Positions 25,115 through 33,376 of a DNA stretch of 64,000 nucleotides are shown here, one piece after another. Position 1 is the first letter of the stretch, and every line of letters begins with the position of its first letter. Position numbers and translations under genes: made by a program. The notes below the pieces were generated by a model. The model ran no database searches and was not told the origin of the DNA. It saw only the letters and a program-made list of their open reading frames with translations. Source of the DNA: Nocardia aurea (GTDB taxonomy: Bacteria > Actinomycetota > Actinomycetes > Mycobacteriales > Mycobacteriaceae); contig NZ_QCYJ01000130.1 in assembly GCF_003123685.1 (NCBI RefSeq), forward strand, positions 547,719-611,718. The letters run 5' to 3'.

Positions 25115-25804
25115 CTACGAATCGTTCTCCTCGGTCGCGGCCTGGCCCGCCAGTGTTGTTCCCGGCGGCAGGGTCGCCAGCAGATACACGCTGACCAGCA
25201 GTACCCAGGCGGGGAAAACCAGGCCGACCCACACGCTGAAACTGACCACGATCAGCAGGAACAGCGCGAACAAGTAGGTGATCACCACCAGCACGCGCGG
25301 CATCAGTCCGGTGCGCAACCAGATCGTGCCCAGCGAGATCATGAAAACCCCCGCCATACGCACCGCGTAGACGCTGTTCATCTGGAGCATGACCTCGCGG
25401 CCGAAGATCAGGATGTCGGTGTGCGCGGCAGCGGAATCTCGGGCGATGGCGAGCACACCGCCCGCGACTCCCATCGACGCGAACATCATGGCGAGAAAGA
25501 GCAGACCGCTGCCCAACATGACCGTCGAGAAGAACCGGTCCTCGAGTTCGCCGATTCGATCCCGGATCACGCCGATGAACCACAGGAACGCGATTCCGGC
25601 GAAAGGCTCCAGCACCAGGGCGATCTTGATTCTCGTTCGATGCGGCCCGGACCACGCGGTGTCGCTGAGGGGATCGCCCGGCAGCGTGGTGCGCAAGAGC
25701 ACGAGGCCGATCGTGAACAGCACGGCGAACAGGATGCCCGCGACGGCGGCCGAACGCGGCGTCGTCAGTCTGCGGAATTGCCTCTCGCGATACACCTCGG
25801 CCAT
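25115..25804 (-). CDS. Six-helix membrane protein of unknown function
   Basis: A 229-residue protein with about six hydrophobic segments: around 20-38, 60-80, 92-118, 140-160, 168-190 and 190-210. No family is recognisable to me. ATG 25804 is preceded by AGGAGG. It is convergent with the cupin (3 bp between stops) and lies downstream of the arylsulfatase terminator, so it probably has its own promoter. Confidence 0.65.
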   Translation of the reverse strand: MAEVYRERQFRRLTTPRSAAVAGILFAVLFTIGLVLLRTTLPGDPLSDTAWSGPHRTRIKIALVLEPFAGIAFLWFIGVIRDRIGELEDRFFSTVMLGSGLLFLAMMFASMGVAGGVLAIARDSAAAHTDILIFGREVMLQMNSVYAVRMAGVFMISLGTIWLRTGLMPRVLVVITYLFALFLLIVVSFSVWVGLVFPAWVLLVSVYLLATLPPGTTLAGQAATEENDS

Positions 25805-25856
25805 GCGTCGATCGCCTCCTGTTCGACCGCGACGGAATTCGTCGGGCGCGGTGATT

Positions 25857-25903
25857 CGGGAGTCCGGCACCCGACCCTTCGGGTCGTTCGTGCCGGACTC
25901 CCG
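25857..25903 (-). terminator. Hairpin after the arylsulfatase gene
   Basis: CGGGAGTCCGGCAC at 25857-25870 pairs with its complement at 25890-25903. The loop itself contains a second small stem (CGACCC/GGGTCG). It separates the sulfatase stop (25925) from the downstream membrane gene. Confidence 0.65.
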
Positions 25904-25924
25904 GTGCGGCGGCCGGGTCGTCGC

Positions 25925-28276
25925 CTACTGCCGGGCCATATGCATGCGCATCTCACTGGGGATATCGGTGATCAGGTCCCCGGACAGGTCGACGACGGCG
26001 GTGTGCAGGGTGCCGCTGAACCGGAACGGAGGCCGGTAGTCGGACACGATGGCGGAGCCGGGGTTGGCCCCGCAGGTCATGCCGCCGGGGTTGAAGGCGA
26101 CCGGTGTGGTGACCGGGAATTCCTCCCTACCGACCGGGCGACGGTCGATGTAGAGCGTGGCGTTGCCCGGTGCGCCCTTACCCTGGGTGATGTCGGGAAC
26201 GCCGGTCGGCTCGAATTCGAAGCGGAGTTCGTGACGCCCCTGCGGGATCGGCTCGGTGGAGGCCACCCGGTACACGGCGCGCCGAACGTAGTTGTGCGCG
26301 TAGTGCAGTCGGCCGTCCTTGACGAAGAAGGTCCAGCCGCCGACATTGGTGCCCTGGCACACCAGAACGCCGTCGGCGCCGCCCGCCGGGATCTCCACGT
26401 CGACGGTGACGCTGTGCGGCCGGTTGAGTACGCGCGGCGCGACGGCGGCGGGCAGCGTGTCGGTGTCCGCGCGCAGGGTGTAGCTGGTCTGCGCGGGGGT
26501 GATCTGCGGACGTTCCTGGATGAGGCGTTGCAGGGTGCTGCTGTCGATGGGCAGCACGTTGTACTTACCCGCCTCGACGTACCACAGCGAGATCATCTCG
26601 AGGAGTTTGTCGGGATGTTCGGCGGCGAGGTCGTGGGTTTCCGCGAAATCCTCCTCGATGTAGTACAACTCCCAGCCGTGCGCGTCCAACTCGCCGAGCG
26701 TCTCGGCGGTGATGGGGGTGCCGAAGGCGTTGTCCGCCTCCGCGAAAGACGGTCCGGGCCAAGGACATACCGCGCGCCAGCCGTCGTGATCGATGGCGCG
26801 GTGGCCGAGCATCTCGAAGTACTGGGTGTGATGGCCGGTGACCGCGTCCCCGTTGTCGAAGGTGTGCGCGAAGCTGACGCCGTGCATCGGCGACTGCGCG
26901 ACGCCCTTGATGGTGGCGGGCGGCTCGATGCCGAGTACGTCGAGAACGGTGGGGACCATATCCACCAGATGCGCGTACTGGGTGCGGATCTCGCCACTCG
27001 CGGTGATTCCCCGCGGCCAGTGCACCAGGAACGGGTCGCTCGCGCCGCCGCGGTAGGTCTCGCGCTTCCAACGCCGGAAGGGCGTGTTGCCCGCCCAGGT
27101 CCAGCCCCACGGGTAGTGGTTGAACGTGCTCGGGCCGCCCAGTTCGTCGATCGCCCGCAGACTGTCCTCGATCGGCTCCGGGGCGTTGTTGAAGAATTGC
27201 AGTTCGTTCGTCGTCCCGGTGACGCCGCCTTCCGCGCTCGCCCCGTTATCGGACACCACCATGATCAGCGTGTTGTCGAATTGGCCGATCTCCTTCAGGA
27301 AATCGAGCATTCGGCCGATGTGGTGGTCGGTGTGGGTGAGGAATCCGGCGTAGACCTCCATCATCCGCGCGGCCAGACGGCGCTGGTCGGCGGGCAGCGA
27401 ATCCCATTCCGGCACATCGGGATCGTGTCGCGAGAGTCGCGCGTCCACCGGTACCACGCCGCGTTCCTTCTGCTGGGCGAAGGTGAATTCGCGATAGGCC
27501 TCCCAGCCGTCGTCGAAACGTCCCCGGTACCGGTCGGCCCATTCCTTGGGCACGTGGTGCGGCGCGTGGGTGGCGCCGGTGCAGAAATTCAGGAAGAACG
27601 GTTTGTCGGGGGCGACCTGTTTCGCGCTGGCGATGAAGGAGATCGCCTTGTCGACCAGGTCGGCGGTCAGGTGATAACCGTCCTCGGGGGTCGCGGGCGG
27701 TTCGACCTGATGATTGTCGTGGACCAGATCCGGATACCACTGGCTCGTATCGCCGCCGAGGAAACCGTAGAAACGCTCGAATCCGCGCCCGAGCGGCCAG
27801 CGCTCGTAGGGCCCTGCGGCCGATTCCTGTTCCGAGGGCACCAGATGCCATTTACCCACCTGATAGGTGTTGTAGCCGTGCTCCAACAGGATCTCGGACA
27901 GGAACCCGTTCTCGAACGGGATATTGCCGTTGTATCCCGGGAATCCGGTGGCGATCTCGGTGATTCCGGCCATCGCGTTCGCGTGGTGATTGCGGCCGTT
28001 CATCATGCACGAACGCGAGGGCGAGCACAGCGCGGTGGTGTGCATGTTGTTGTAGAGCAGACCGTGTTCGGCGAGCCGGTCGAGATTCGGTGTCTCGATC
28101 GGACTGCCGTAACACCCGAACTGGCCGAAACCGGTGTCGTCGAAGACGATGAACAGCACGTTCGGCGCGTCGGGTACCGCACGCACCGGCTGCGGCCACG
28201 CCGGACTCGACTCGTCGGTGGTCCGACCGATGATTCCGGGGAACGCGGTGCCCGGCCGGTATTCCTTCGGTGGCAT
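25925..28276 (-). CDS. Type I arylsulfatase
   Basis: A 783-residue sulfatase of the long AtsA/AtsD-like class. The calcium-binding FDDTGFGQFGCYG (Asp46, Asp47) is followed by LCSPSRSC, whose Cys84 is converted to formylglycine (C-x-P-S-R). DNGASAEGGVTGT and FFLNFCTGATHAPHH complete the active site. The last ~150 residues form a beta-sandwich. No signal peptide is seen, so it is probably cytosolic, cleaving sulfate esters for sulfur scavenging. ATG 28276 has GGAGGA 8 nt upstream. The divergent neighbour is an alpha-methylacyl-CoA racemase. Confidence 0.93.
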   Translation of the reverse strand: MPPKEYRPGTAFPGIIGRTTDESSPAWPQPVRAVPDAPNVLFIVFDDTGFGQFGCYGSPIETPNLDRLAEHGLLYNNMHTTALCSPSRSCMMNGRNHHANAMAGITEIATGFPGYNGNIPFENGFLSEILLEHGYNTYQVGKWHLVPSEQESAAGPYERWPLGRGFERFYGFLGGDTSQWYPDLVHDNHQVEPPATPEDGYHLTADLVDKAISFIASAKQVAPDKPFFLNFCTGATHAPHHVPKEWADRYRGRFDDGWEAYREFTFAQQKERGVVPVDARLSRHDPDVPEWDSLPADQRRLAARMMEVYAGFLTHTDHHIGRMLDFLKEIGQFDNTLIMVVSDNGASAEGGVTGTTNELQFFNNAPEPIEDSLRAIDELGGPSTFNHYPWGWTWAGNTPFRRWKRETYRGGASDPFLVHWPRGITASGEIRTQYAHLVDMVPTVLDVLGIEPPATIKGVAQSPMHGVSFAHTFDNGDAVTGHHTQYFEMLGHRAIDHDGWRAVCPWPGPSFAEADNAFGTPITAETLGELDAHGWELYYIEEDFAETHDLAAEHPDKLLEMISLWYVEAGKYNVLPIDSSTLQRLIQERPQITPAQTSYTLRADTDTLPAAVAPRVLNRPHSVTVDVEIPAGGADGVLVCQGTNVGGWTFFVKDGRLHYAHNYVRRAVYRVASTEPIPQGRHELRFEFEPTGVPDITQGKGAPGNATLYIDRRPVGREEFPVTTPVAFNPGGMTCGANPGSAIVSDYRPPFRFSGTLHTAVVDLSGDLITDIPSEMRMHMARQ

Positions 28277-28488
28277 ATGCTCGGTCCTCCGTCGCTCGAC
28301 GAGTTCTCGGTGCCACGAAAGTACGGGTGAACCCGGGTGGGCGACGTCACCCGTGAGGGGTGACCGTGGAGCGAGGCCGGTGGGCGCGCGCCGACGTTAT
28401 TGTCATACTGTCAATACACCCGGGCCGGCTTTCCCGGGCGGCACCGGACGCGCCGGTGCGCTGGATCGACGACGAACCGAGGTAGGGC

Positions 28489-29622
28489 GTGAGCACACCA
28501 TCCACCGCCACAGGATCAACCCACCCCGCCGGTGACGATCACCGGAGGCAGGGGCCGCTGGCCGGCATCAAAGTAGTCGAACTCGCCGGAATCGGTCCGG
28601 GTCCGCACGCGGCGCTGCTGCTGGCCGACCTGGGCGCCGACGTGGTGCGGGTACAGCGCGCGGGCATGTTCCCCGGCTTCATGGACCGGGCGCAGTGGCG
28701 CGGACGCACCATCCTCGAGGCCAACCTGAAGGATCCGGCGGATATCGAGAAGGTGCTGACCCTGATCGGGAAGGCCGACGTCCTCATCGAGGGTTTCCGG
28801 CCGGGCGTCACCGAGCGGATGGGACTGGGCCCGGATGCGGCGCTCGAGCGCAACCCGCGCCTGATCTACGGACGCATGACCGGATGGGGCCAGGAGGGTC
28901 CGCTGGCCGACCGTGCGGGCCACGACATCAACTACATCTCGCTGACCGGCGTGCTGAACGCCATCGGCCGCAAGGGTGAGCGGCCGGTGCCGCCGCTCAA
29001 TATGGTCGGCGACTTCGGCGGCGGCTCCATGTTCCTGGTGTTCGGCATCCTCGCCGCGATCATCGAGCGGCAGACCTCGGGCAAGGGCCAGGTCATCGAC
29101 GCGGCGATGGTCGACGGCGCGCTGGCGCTGTCGCACATGATCTGGGGTATGCGCGGCGTCGGGTTGTGGAACGACGAACGCGGCACCAACCTGCTCGACA
29201 CCGGACAGGCCTTCTACGACACCTACGAGACCTCCGACGGCAAGTACATGGCCGTCGGCGCGATCGAGCCGCAGTTCTACGCGGAACTGCTCGCGGGGCT
29301 GGAGATCGATCCGGAGGGTCTGCCCCAGCAGCTCGACCCCAACGGCCAGGATCAGCTGAAGAAGCTGTTCACCGAGAAGTTCAAATCCAAGACCCGCGAC
29401 GAATGGGCCGCGATCTTCGAGGGCACCGACGCGTGCACCACCCCGGTGCTCACCTTCACCGAGGCCGAGGCGAACCCGCATATCGTCGCGCGGACCGGTC
29501 TGGTCGAGATCGGCGGCATCGTGCAGCACGCGCCCGCCCCGCGCTTCTCCCGCACCCCCACCACCATTCCGACCCCGCCGCCGACCGAGGGCACTCCGTT
29601 CGAGGAGATCTGGGCGGACTGA
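28489..29622 (+). CDS. mcr: Alpha-methylacyl-CoA racemase-type CoA-transferase III protein
   Basis: A 377-residue class III CoA-transferase-fold protein that most resembles mycobacterial Mcr, which epimerises the alpha-methyl group of branched acyl-CoAs such as pristanoyl- and sterol side-chain-CoA. His145 in GHDINYISLTG and Asp175 in MVGDFGGGS sit where Mcr has its acid/base pair (126 and 156 there). LEANLKDP and GLTGWGQ-like GRMTGWGQEGP are family marks. It begins at GTG 28489 with a GAGGTAGG site, has a 24-residue N-terminal extension compared with Mcr, and is followed by a strong terminator. Confidence 0.9.
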   Translation: MSTPSTATGSTHPAGDDHRRQGPLAGIKVVELAGIGPGPHAALLLADLGADVVRVQRAGMFPGFMDRAQWRGRTILEANLKDPADIEKVLTLIGKADVLIEGFRPGVTERMGLGPDAALERNPRLIYGRMTGWGQEGPLADRAGHDINYISLTGVLNAIGRKGERPVPPLNMVGDFGGGSMFLVFGILAAIIERQTSGKGQVIDAAMVDGALALSHMIWGMRGVGLWNDERGTNLLDTGQAFYDTYETSDGKYMAVGAIEPQFYAELLAGLEIDPEGLPQQLDPNGQDQLKKLFTEKFKSKTRDEWAAIFEGTDACTTPVLTFTEAEANPHIVARTGLVEIGGIVQHAPAPRFSRTPTTIPTPPPTEGTPFEEIWAD

Positions 29623-29631
29623 TTTCCCGAC

Positions 29632-29670
29632 GTACGGCACCGGTCGCGCGAGCCGCGACCGGTGCCGTAC
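29632..29670. terminator. Bidirectional terminator between mcr and tetR
   Basis: A perfect 17-bp stem (GTACGGCACCGGTCGCG and complement) with a CGAGC loop is followed on the plus strand by GGCCGTTTTC. It lies between the convergent stops of the racemase (29622) and TetR (29679) genes. Confidence 0.85.
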
Positions 29671-29678
29671 GGCCGTTT

Positions 29679-30296
29679 TCAGCTACCGGTCGGCGATTGC
29701 GCCCGACTGATGTGGGCGCTGTTCGCCGCGGACTCGTTGTCGGCGGTGAGCCGGAAGACCGCCTTTTCCAGGGTGGGAAGAATATCGGTGATCTCGAGTG
29801 CGCCGTCGACGTAGCGCCCGATGAGTCCGTAGCTGAGTCCGGTCAGCACGCGGCCGATGTCGTCGAGATAGTCGGGGTCGGCACCGGCGAGGACCGCGCC
29901 CGCCGCGGGGACCAGCGCGGTGATGCCCTGCGCTTCGAGCCGACTGCCATCGGGGCCGGTGCGCGCTTTGTGATAGGCCTCCAACAGCTTCGGGCTGTGT
30001 TCCCACGGCTCGAACACCCGGCGGAACAGCCGCATCAAACCCTCGCGCAATGTCTCGTCCGGATCGATCGCGGCGAGGTCGGTGTAACTGGTTCGGGCCA
30101 TCCACTGTTCGAGCGCGGCGACGATCAGCTGATCGCGGGTCCCGAACAGTTTGTAGATCGTGCTCAGTGACACCCGGGCGCCGCGCGCCACCTCTTGGAG
30201 GTAGAGGCCGTCGTAACCGACTCGTTCCAGCGAGTCCAGCACGACGGCCAGGATCCGCGACGAAGTTTCCGATTCACTCCCCACACCCCGGCCCAT
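29679..30296 (-). CDS. TetR-family regulator
   Basis: A 205-residue TetR-type protein. The N-terminal helix-turn-helix reads GLYLQEVARGARVSLSTIYKLFGTRDQLI (about 30-58), followed by a helical ligand domain. It faces the hydrolase gene at 30383 across 86 bp that contain two inverted repeats. The ATG at 30296 lies 6 nt after TACTCT (complement of 30303-30308), a -10 that overlaps operator 1, suggesting leaderless, autorepressed expression. A GTG 12 nt further in is an alternative start. Confidence 0.88.
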   Translation of the reverse strand: MGRGVGSESETSSRILAVVLDSLERVGYDGLYLQEVARGARVSLSTIYKLFGTRDQLIVAALEQWMARTSYTDLAAIDPDETLREGLMRLFRRVFEPWEHSPKLLEAYHKARTGPDGSRLEAQGITALVPAAGAVLAGADPDYLDDIGRVLTGLSYGLIGRYVDGALEITDILPTLEKAVFRLTADNESAANSAHISRAQSPTGS

Positions 30297-30303
30297 CTCC
30301 CTA

Positions 30304-30336
30304 GAGTAATCCCATTACTCAAGTAATCGGATTACT
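30304..30336. promoter_or_regulatory. Tandem TetR operators
   Basis: GAGTAAT-CCC-ATTACTC (30304-30320) and AGTAAT-CGG-ATTACT (30322-30336) are two inverted repeats with 3-nt spacers, one base apart. A further half-site GATTAC follows near 30345. They sit between divergent tetR and hydrolase starts and are far more AT-rich than the surroundings, so they are the likely targets of the TetR protein and control both directions. Confidence 0.8.
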
Positions 30337-30382
30337 CGATACCCGATTACCGGAGTCAGGGAACAAGGTTTTCGGGAGCGAG

Positions 30383-31102
30383 ATGGCGACATACGTACTG
30401 GTCCACGGCGGCGGCCACGGCGGTTGGTGCTACCGGAAGGTGGCCCGACTACTACGCGACGCGGGCCACGAGGTGTTCGCCCCGACACTGTCCGGACTGG
30501 CCGACCGCTCCCATCTGTCCCTGTCCGATATCGGGCTGGACACCCATATCCAGGACGTGGCCTCCCTACTGCACTACGAAGACCTCCGCGAGGTGATCCT
30601 GGTCGGCCACAGCTACGGCGGCATGGTCATCACCGGCGCCGCGGACCGCGCCATCGATCGGGTCGGGCGGCTGGTCTACCTGGACGCGGCGAACCCGGTC
30701 AACGGTCAATCACTCGTCGATGTCGCCGGTCCGATCATCGAGGCGACCCGCCCGTTCGGCGAGACGGTCGACGGCACCGAACTGGTTCTGCTCCCGCATC
30801 CCGACGCGGGCATGTTCTACGGGGTCACCGATCCGGCGGATCTCACGTGGATGGCCGAGCGGCTGACCAGCCATCCGTGGCGGTGTTTCGAGGAGAAACT
30901 CGATCTCCGCGACGAACAGGCCGTCGCCGCGCTGCCGCAATTCCACATCGTCTGCACCTCGACCCTCGCCACGCGCGATCCCGAATTGGTCGACGGCGCA
31001 CGAAAAGCGGGACGGCTGTGGGATATCGACACCGGCCACGACCTGATGATCACCGAACCGGAAGCCGTCACCGACGTCCTGCTGCGGGTGGCAGCAGCAT
31101 GA
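30383..31102 (+). CDS. Alpha/beta hydrolase, plant-esterase-like
   Basis: A 239-residue alpha/beta hydrolase with oxyanion motif VLVHGGGHGGWCY, nucleophile elbow GHSYGG (Ser77) and a late catalytic His in DTGHDLMIT. It resembles small serine esterases of the methyl-ester/ketone-forming or salicylate-esterase type in overall length. The substrate is not predictable. It lies behind tandem TetR operators and its last codon overlaps an upstream ATG of the next frame, so it is transcribed with the solute-binding lipoprotein gene. Confidence 0.85.
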   Translation: MATYVLVHGGGHGGWCYRKVARLLRDAGHEVFAPTLSGLADRSHLSLSDIGLDTHIQDVASLLHYEDLREVILVGHSYGGMVITGAADRAIDRVGRLVYLDAANPVNGQSLVDVAGPIIEATRPFGETVDGTELVLLPHPDAGMFYGVTDPADLTWMAERLTSHPWRCFEEKLDLRDEQAVAALPQFHIVCTSTLATRDPELVDGARKAGRLWDIDTGHDLMITEPEAVTDVLLRVAAA

Positions 31103-31122
31103 ACCGCACAGGAGTTAGACGA

Positions 31123-32505
31123 GTGAAGACACAGCGGATAGTCGTTGCCCTGATCGCGATCGCGCTGGTGGCAGCCGGTTGCGGACGCGACGGCGGCAGC
31201 GAACCCACCGAAGGCGGTGGCTCGTCGGGGCCCGCCGCCGCGGCGAACTTCGGCAGCCTCAACGGCGTCTGTCAGCCCGGCAGCGCGAAAAGCGCTCCGA
31301 CGCAAGGGGTCACGGCGTCCGATATCGAGGTCGGCATGTTCTCCGATGTCGGGTTCACCAAGAACCCGGACTACGTCGACGCCGCGAAGGTCTTCACGTC
31401 CTGGTGCAACGCCGCAGGCGGGATCAACGGCCGCAAGGTCAACGTGAACCTGCGCGACACCAACCTGATGGAGGTGCGCCAGCGGATGCTGGAGGCCTGC
31501 CGTGAGGATTTCGTCCTCGTCGGCGGTAGCGCCGCGCTGGACGGACTCGGTGTCAAGGACCGGCTGAACTGCCTGCTTCCCGATTTCCCGGTGCAGGTCA
31601 CCCAGGTGCCCAATACCGGCTCCGATTTGCAGGTTCCCTCCTTCGGCGCGTCCGCCTCGGAGAGCGTCAATCCCTATACCGGGTATTACGAGTGGCTGCT
31701 CAAAGAGGCCTACCCCGGCTCGCAGAACGGTATCGGCCTGATCAACGGCGACTCGCCGATCACGAAGGCGATGGGTGATAAACAGGTCGAATTCTTCAAC
31801 GCATTCGGCGCGAAGATCGTCTACAACGACCTGTACCCGGTCGCGGGCGTCTCCGACTGGACCCCGTACGCGCAGTCGATCAAGGCCAACAACGTCAAGG
31901 GCCTGATCTTCCTCGGCGATTTCCGCTACCTGGCCAAGCTCGAGGACATCCTCACGAGCATGAACTACAAACTCGACTGGATCGACGCCAACGCCAACGC
32001 CTACAACCAGACCTTCCTCGACTCGGCGAAGAGTTCACTGTCGAGTCAGAACAACTTCTCCGATATCAGTGGCACCGCGCCACTGGACGCCGCCGCGACG
32101 ACTCCGGCGATCGCGGAACTGAAGACGCTCTACGGCAAGTACGCGCCCGGTGCGGCGATCACCTTCCAGGGACTGCGGGCTTTCCAGACCTGGCTGCTGT
32201 TCGCCAAGTCGGCCGCGAGCTGCGGTGACAATCTGACGCGTTCGTGTGTCTACAACGCCGCGATCAAGGAGACCTCCTGGACCGCCGGTGGCTTGCAGGC
32301 GCCGATCGATCTGTCCAAGCCGCTCTCGGAGCAGCCGCGCTGCTTCAACGTGCAGCAGGCGACCCCGGAGGGTTGGAAGGCCGCTGATTTCAAGCCGAAC
32401 AACGGTCAGTTCCGTTGTGGGTTCACCCCTTACAAGTACACCCAGGATTTCGGCAAGCCGCTGACGCTCGCCGACGTGGGTAAGAGCATGAACGACCTGA
32501 AGTAG
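31123..32505 (+). CDS. Solute-binding lipoprotein (branched-chain amino-acid type), no permease nearby
   Basis: A 460-residue Peripla_BP_6-type binding protein. The signal sequence MKTQRIVVALIAIALVAAGC ends at lipobox Cys20, followed by a Gly/Ser linker. The receptor body begins with ASDIEVGMFSDVGFTKNPDY and WCNAAGGINGRKVNV, typical of Leu/Ile/Val or aromatic-compound receptors. GTG 31123 with GGAG 9 nt upstream is preferred over ATG 31099 because it gives a clean signal peptide. It is cotranscribed with the hydrolase under TetR control. No ABC permease or ATPase gene is in the window, so it is an orphan receptor or uses a distant transporter. Confidence 0.87.
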   Translation: MKTQRIVVALIAIALVAAGCGRDGGSEPTEGGGSSGPAAAANFGSLNGVCQPGSAKSAPTQGVTASDIEVGMFSDVGFTKNPDYVDAAKVFTSWCNAAGGINGRKVNVNLRDTNLMEVRQRMLEACREDFVLVGGSAALDGLGVKDRLNCLLPDFPVQVTQVPNTGSDLQVPSFGASASESVNPYTGYYEWLLKEAYPGSQNGIGLINGDSPITKAMGDKQVEFFNAFGAKIVYNDLYPVAGVSDWTPYAQSIKANNVKGLIFLGDFRYLAKLEDILTSMNYKLDWIDANANAYNQTFLDSAKSSLSSQNNFSDISGTAPLDAAATTPAIAELKTLYGKYAPGAAITFQGLRAFQTWLLFAKSAASCGDNLTRSCVYNAAIKETSWTAGGLQAPIDLSKPLSEQPRCFNVQQATPEGWKAADFKPNNGQFRCGFTPYKYTQDFGKPLTLADVGKSMNDLK

Positions 32506-32517
32506 TCCCACCGGTCA

Positions 32518-32555
32518 CGAAGACCCGGTCCCGCGTGTGCGGGGCCGGGTCTTCG
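32518..32555. terminator. Hairpin after the solute-binding protein gene
   Basis: A 17-bp stem with one G-T pair (CGAAGACCCGGTCCCGC against GCGGGGCCGGGTCTTCG) and loop GTGT lies 13 nt after the stop. It precedes the convergent Nudix gene. Confidence 0.75.
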
Positions 32556-32585
32556 TCGTCGGGGACAGTCCGAAGTCCGCTTCGG

Positions 32586-33290
32586 TCAGTGGCGGGTCCA
32601 GTCGGGCTGGGCGAAATCGGCGATCCTGGCGTCGGCCGGGTCGCGGCCGAGCAGCACGACTTCGCGGAACTGCCAGAGCATCGCTCCGGTCGGCGCGTGG
32701 ATGGTCATGCCCTCGCCCAGGCGCATCTGGAGCAGGCCGGGCCCCTCCGGCGCGATCGTCGACGCTTCGCCGGGCAGTTCGCCCTGGCGTACGGCCTCAC
32801 CGGGACTCACCCAGTGGGGCACGTCGTCCTCGGCGAGTCTGCCGAGGTCGACGAAGTGGACCGAATGGACCTCGTCCTGGCTGGGGTTGAGCGCCGTGGC
32901 GTCGGTCAGCGCGGCGACGAACGGCGTGATGACGAATCCGGAACTGGCCGGGAAGTCGTCGAGACGGCCGAGCAGGTCGGCGGGGGTCGCGGTCAGCCCG
33001 AGTTCCTCGTGCAGTTCCCGGATCGCGGCCTGTTCGGCGGTCTCCCCGCTGTCGAGACGTCCGCCGGGCAGACCCCACTGGCCCGCGTTGCGGCCCCGGT
33101 AGGCGCGCCGGATGACGAGTACCGCGGGCGCGCGCTCCGGTGACTCGACCACGCACAGCAGCACGGCGGCCCTGCGGATATCCGGCGCGTCGGGAACTTC
33201 CAGATGCGGGAACCGGCGCAGGCGGCTACTCGCCGACGCGCGGAACTCTTCGACGCTTGCGGGGACACTCGGTCCCGTCGTGGGGCCCAT
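32586..33290 (-). CDS. Nudix hydrolase, CoA-pyrophosphatase-like
   Basis: A 234-residue Nudix protein. The box spans residues 77-99 (GGRLDSGE, RELHEELG) and matches Gx5Ex7REUxEExGU. The upstream AVLVIRRAYRGRNAGQWGLPGG resembles CoA/NUDT7-type pyrophosphatases, although the characteristic UPF0035 motif is not clearly seen. ATG 33290 lies 86 bp downstream of the MocR gene stop; both genes run left. No adjoining pathway pinpoints the substrate. Confidence 0.78.
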   Translation of the reverse strand: MGPTTGPSVPASVEEFRASASSRLRRFPHLEVPDAPDIRRAAVLLCVVESPERAPAVLVIRRAYRGRNAGQWGLPGGRLDSGETAEQAAIRELHEELGLTATPADLLGRLDDFPASSGFVITPFVAALTDATALNPSQDEVHSVHFVDLGRLAEDDVPHWVSPGEAVRQGELPGEASTIAPEGPGLLQMRLGEGMTIHAPTGAMLWQFREVVLLGRDPADARIADFAQPDWTRH

Positions 33291-33376
33291 GACCTCGATA
33301 CTGCCCGAGATCGAATTCGGTCACGTCGAGGGGATCCCGTTTCGAGACCGACCGACCGGCTCGCACCCGACTCCGG

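Noticed and set aside
25421..28330. 969-codon plus-strand frame over the arylsulfatase
   Set aside because: Antisense of a gene with full sulfatase active site; no motif of its own.
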